This document shows positions 62,012 through 64,000 of a DNA stretch of 64,000 nt, piece after piece (positions within the stretch are counted from its first letter, which is position 1; each line of letters begins with the position of its first letter). Both the position numbers and the translations under genes were made by a program. The stretch covers positions 1 to 64,000 of the forward strand of contig JAFRDH010000024.1 in NCBI GenBank assembly GCA_017403955.1, given 5' to 3'. Origin of the DNA: Mogibacterium sp. (GTDB taxonomy: Bacteria > Bacillota > Clostridia > Peptostreptococcales > Anaerovoracaceae). Under the pieces are notes generated by a model. That model was not told where the DNA came from. It did not search any database and saw nothing but the letters and a program-made list of their open reading frames with translations.

Positions 62012-62797
62012 TCAGCTTGTTGCGGAGACTTTGGAGTCTACATGCATTCCCATACCTGCTGTGTGTGCGGATACTTCGGATGCGAGGTAGAGAACTGCGT
62101 TAGCAACTTCTTCAGGCTTAGCATAACGCTTGTCCATAGCATAAGCGCCTGCAAGTGCTGCCATTGCTTCTTCATGAGGCATATCGCCAAAGAAGTCCTT
62201 CTCGATTCTGAGCATCATCGGTGTATCTACAGGACCCGGGCATACATAGTTTACATTGATTCCGCATGGACCGAGTTCCATAGCAACGCACTTTGTGAGG
62301 CCTGCAACTGCATACTTTGATGAAACATAAGCACTGTTGCCTGCAGTCGGTTCATATGCAGCTGCCGATGCGATAACTACTACAGCACCGGAACCCTTTT
62401 CGATAAGTGTAGGTGCAGCATACTTCATTGTCAGCATTACCGCGAAAACGTTGAGCATATAAGTCTTCTCAAACAATTCAAGTGTCATATCCTGAACCGG
62501 ATGAGCTTTGCCTTCATAGCCTGCGTTAGGAACAACGATGTCGATAGTTCCAAAATGTGCTTTAGCGCCTTCTACGAAGTTCTTGATATCTTCTTCATTG
62601 TTCAGATCTGCTACAAAACCTGCGACCTGACCCTCTGCAGCTCCAAGTGTAGGGAGAAGTGCATCGATTTTTTCCTGTCTTGTTGATGAAAATGCTACCT
62701 TTGCTCCTTCTGCAAGGAATCCTTTAACGATTGCAGTACCTATTCCGCCTGTTCCGCCGGTAACCAGTACGACTTTGTCTTTCAGTTTAAGATCCAT
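62012..62797 (-). CDS. Short-chain dehydrogenase/reductase
   Basis: 261 residues, classical SDR. NAD(P) site VTGGTGGIG, NNAG equivalent VVPNAGYEG, catalytic Ser in IASAAAYEP, and YVSSK (YxxxK). The Arg/Ser-Thr residues after strand 2 (SSTRQEK) suggest NADP(H) but this is a guess. The substrate is unknown. It has its own promoter with a 7-bp operator-like palindrome near the transcription start, and GAAAGGAGCTTAA before the ATG. Confidence 0.92.
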   Translation of the reverse strand: MDLKLKDKVVLVTGGTGGIGTAIVKGFLAEGAKVAFSSTRQEKIDALLPTLGAAEGQVAGFVADLNNEEDIKNFVEGAKAHFGTIDIVVPNAGYEGKAHPVQDMTLELFEKTYMLNVFAVMLTMKYAAPTLIEKGSGAVVVIASAAAYEPTAGNSAYVSSKYAVAGLTKCVAMELGPCGINVNYVCPGPVDTPMMLRIEKDFFGDMPHEEAMAALAGAYAMDKRYAKPEEVANAVLYLASEVSAHTAGMGMHVDSKVSATS

Positions 62798-62855
62798 TTA
62801 AGCTCCTTTCTGCGTGATTGACCGGGACAGACTGCAGTTTATGCAATTTGCCCCT

Positions 62856-62876
62856 CATATAAAAATACCTTATATG
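62856..62876 (-). promoter_or_regulatory. Operator-like palindrome downstream of the SDR promoter
   Basis: CATATAA and TTATATG around a 7-nt centre, overlapping the predicted start of transcription. The spacing is usual for LysR, TetR or MarR sites. LysR at 60796 is the nearest candidate regulator. Confidence 0.5.
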
Positions 62877-62883
62877 AATATAA

Positions 62884-62912
62884 AGTCTAAGTTAAACTTA
62901 TCGAATTGTCAA
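62884..62912 (-). promoter_or_regulatory. Promoter of the SDR gene
   Basis: Minus strand TTGACA (62912-62907), 17-bp spacer, TAGACT (62889-62884), 87 bp before the ATG. Confidence 0.75.
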
Positions 62913-62951
62913 CACAGGGTGAAAAAATGAACAAATCAGTGAAAAAGGAGG

Positions 62952-64000
62952 TCAAATATCTACTCCTTCTAATTCTTTGAGGATATCATTCTGTCTTTCG
63001 TAGAACAACAGCTCCTTATTATGCTGGAAGTACTTGGTGCAGCCGTGTCTGCTGATGTAATGTGCGGAATAGAACCCCTTTGTCAGTTCAGTCACGATTA
63101 TGAGCATTTCCTGGCCGTCAGCAAAGACTTCTTCCGCAAAGGTGAACATATTATCGAGCTTTGCGTTGATTTCTTCGACTTGTTCTTTGTAAGCAGCTCT
63201 TCTTGTATTGAAGTCTTTTCTGATTATGAAAAACGCTTCATCCCCGGAAGGATTTCCTGCCTGAGCCAGCGCTTTGACCATAGCTTCAAGGTCTTTGATG
63301 ATCCCGTGCAGGATCCTGCGTTTGTCATCCGAAAGTGAATTTGACTTTTTGCCGGTATCGAGGTCACGTTTCTTTTCAGCTATTGCGGCATTAAGCAGCT
63401 GCACCGCTGAGTCAGGAGATGCGCTGAGCTGTGTTTTGACATCACGAAGAAGAGTCAGTTCTTCTGTCAGGATCTGCTCGATATAATAGTTTTCTTTCAG
63501 ATCATTTCCTACCCTGTCAAGGATCAGGCCGAGAAGAGACAGTCTCTCATCGTATCTGGCTGCCTTCGCGCGATTCTTGATCTTATCACCGGCCGTACCT
63601 GCCAGAATATCGTCTATCTGGTAGTCGGACCTGTATTTATCGAACAGGTCATAATAATTGGAGAAAGACTTGGTAACACGCTTATCCTGCAGATACTGGC
63701 CAATCATTTTAGCGTCTACCTTGATATGATTTTCCTCGTACAATTTGATCATATCGGATAAATTCAGCCAGGCTCTCGCAGTTACGATCGTCTTTCCGTC
63801 AACGGACGATTCTACTCTATAGAAATCATTTGTCTTGATATCAAGATATGTTGAAATCGAAGGATGTACCCCACGGTCCAGAGCATATTCTTTCCAGATA
63901 CGGTAATCCGGTTCGATGTCAATACGCTTCATACGATCCCATGTAACAGTATCGAATTCGCGTACAGAATTGTTGTATTCAGGCGGGTTACCTGCTGTAA
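62952..64000 (-). CDS. MoxR-type AAA ATPase, C-terminal part (cut by window edge)
   Basis: The frame is open to the right edge: the first in-window codons read TAGNPPEYNNSVREFD then TVTWDRMKRIDIEPD. This is the sensor-1 region of MoxR-like ATPases (AGNPPEYN, then VREFD, R) and shows that the ATG 63932 is internal. The remaining ~320 residues are a lid-like region plus a long charged helical C-terminal domain (DKRRILHGIIKDLEAMVKAL, ENYYIEQILTEELTLL). Relatives often sit next to VWA-domain genes; the window does not reach any such partner. Gene identity is by motif; the N-terminal Walker motifs lie outside. Confidence 0.8.
   Translation of the reverse strand, partial: TAGNPPEYNNSVREFDTVTWDRMKRIDIEPDYRIWKEYALDRGVHPSISTYLDIKTNDFYRVESSVDGKTIVTARAWLNLSDMIKLYEENHIKVDAKMIGQYLQDKRVTKSFSNYYDLFDKYRSDYQIDDILAGTAGDKIKNRAKAARYDERLSLLGLILDRVGNDLKENYYIEQILTEELTLLRDVKTQLSASPDSAVQLLNAAIAEKKRDLDTGKKSNSLSDDKRRILHGIIKDLEAMVKALAQAGNPSGDEAFFIIRKDFNTRRAAYKEQVEEINAKLDNMFTFAEEVFADGQEMLIIVTELTKGFYSAHYISRHGCTKYFQHNKELLFYERQNDILKELEGVDI

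Overview
The window is a stretch of core chromosome from a low-to-mid GC Bacillota, most likely an anaerobic Clostridia (an Anaerovoracaceae/Eubacteriales-type organism). This rests on the conserved gene order rpmG-secE-nusG-rplKA-rplJL-rpoBC-rpsLG-fusA-tuf, strong GGAGG-type ribosome binding sites, a class II EF-G, a YedF/DUF3343 pair, DUF5688, and radA/carD/ispD/ispF/cysS/mrnC/rlmB clustering as in Bacillus and Clostridium. The genus call is inference. Nearly everything is on the minus strand; the plus strand carries only four islands (23639-27269, 32063-32770, 42657-43511, 60796-61665).

Right to left in transcription order, 1-17 kb is the information-processing superoperon. A consensus promoter at 15122-15150 drives rpmG-secE-nusG-rplK-rplA. 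An L10 leader (12421-12511) precedes rplJ-rplL. Two strong stem-loops separate rplL from rpoB-rpoC. A promoter embedded in a 13-bp palindrome (3593-3630) drives rpsL-rpsG-fusA-tuf, and tuf runs off the left edge. From 15 to 23.3 kb lies the housekeeping cluster carD-ispDF-proS-cysS-mrnC-pgeF-folA-rlmB, containing a fused IspD-IspF enzyme and a pgeF that looks leaderless.

23.6-32.8 kb holds a divergent PhoB-type two-component system overlapping radA, a CPBP membrane protease, a second divergent EF-G (switch II His replaced by Phe), asnS and deoD. 32.8-42.4 kb has rarA-alkD and a more accessory block: two MFS permeases, an ABC exporter fused to a GNAT acetyltransferase, an E2/CAT-fold protein lacking the catalytic His, a 57-residue membrane protein, a glycerophosphodiesterase and a HAD phosphatase.

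42.6-54.6 kb contains the selenium-associated yedF-DUF3343 pair, a sirtuin and a run of metabolic enzymes: Fe-alcohol dehydrogenase, GH13 glucosidase, CBS-regulated pyrophosphatase, FlK-like thioesterase, threonine aldolase, M32 carboxypeptidase, HAD, PAP2, and HflX. 54.7-64 kb has a DUF5688 protein, a glutamate-semialdehyde dehydrogenase, a DNA-repair pair (hypoxanthine-DNA glycosylase plus YjbR/alkyltransferase fusion), a sigma/anti-sigma pair, a LysR regulator, a 32-residue membrane peptide, an SDR with an operator-like palindrome, and the C-terminal part of a MoxR-type AAA ATPase cut by the right edge.

No CRISPR array, insertion sequence, phage, rRNA or tRNA gene was seen. I did not find a clear new multi-gene system; the most unusual items are fusions, altered active sites, tiny membrane proteins and regulatory palindromes listed as findings.
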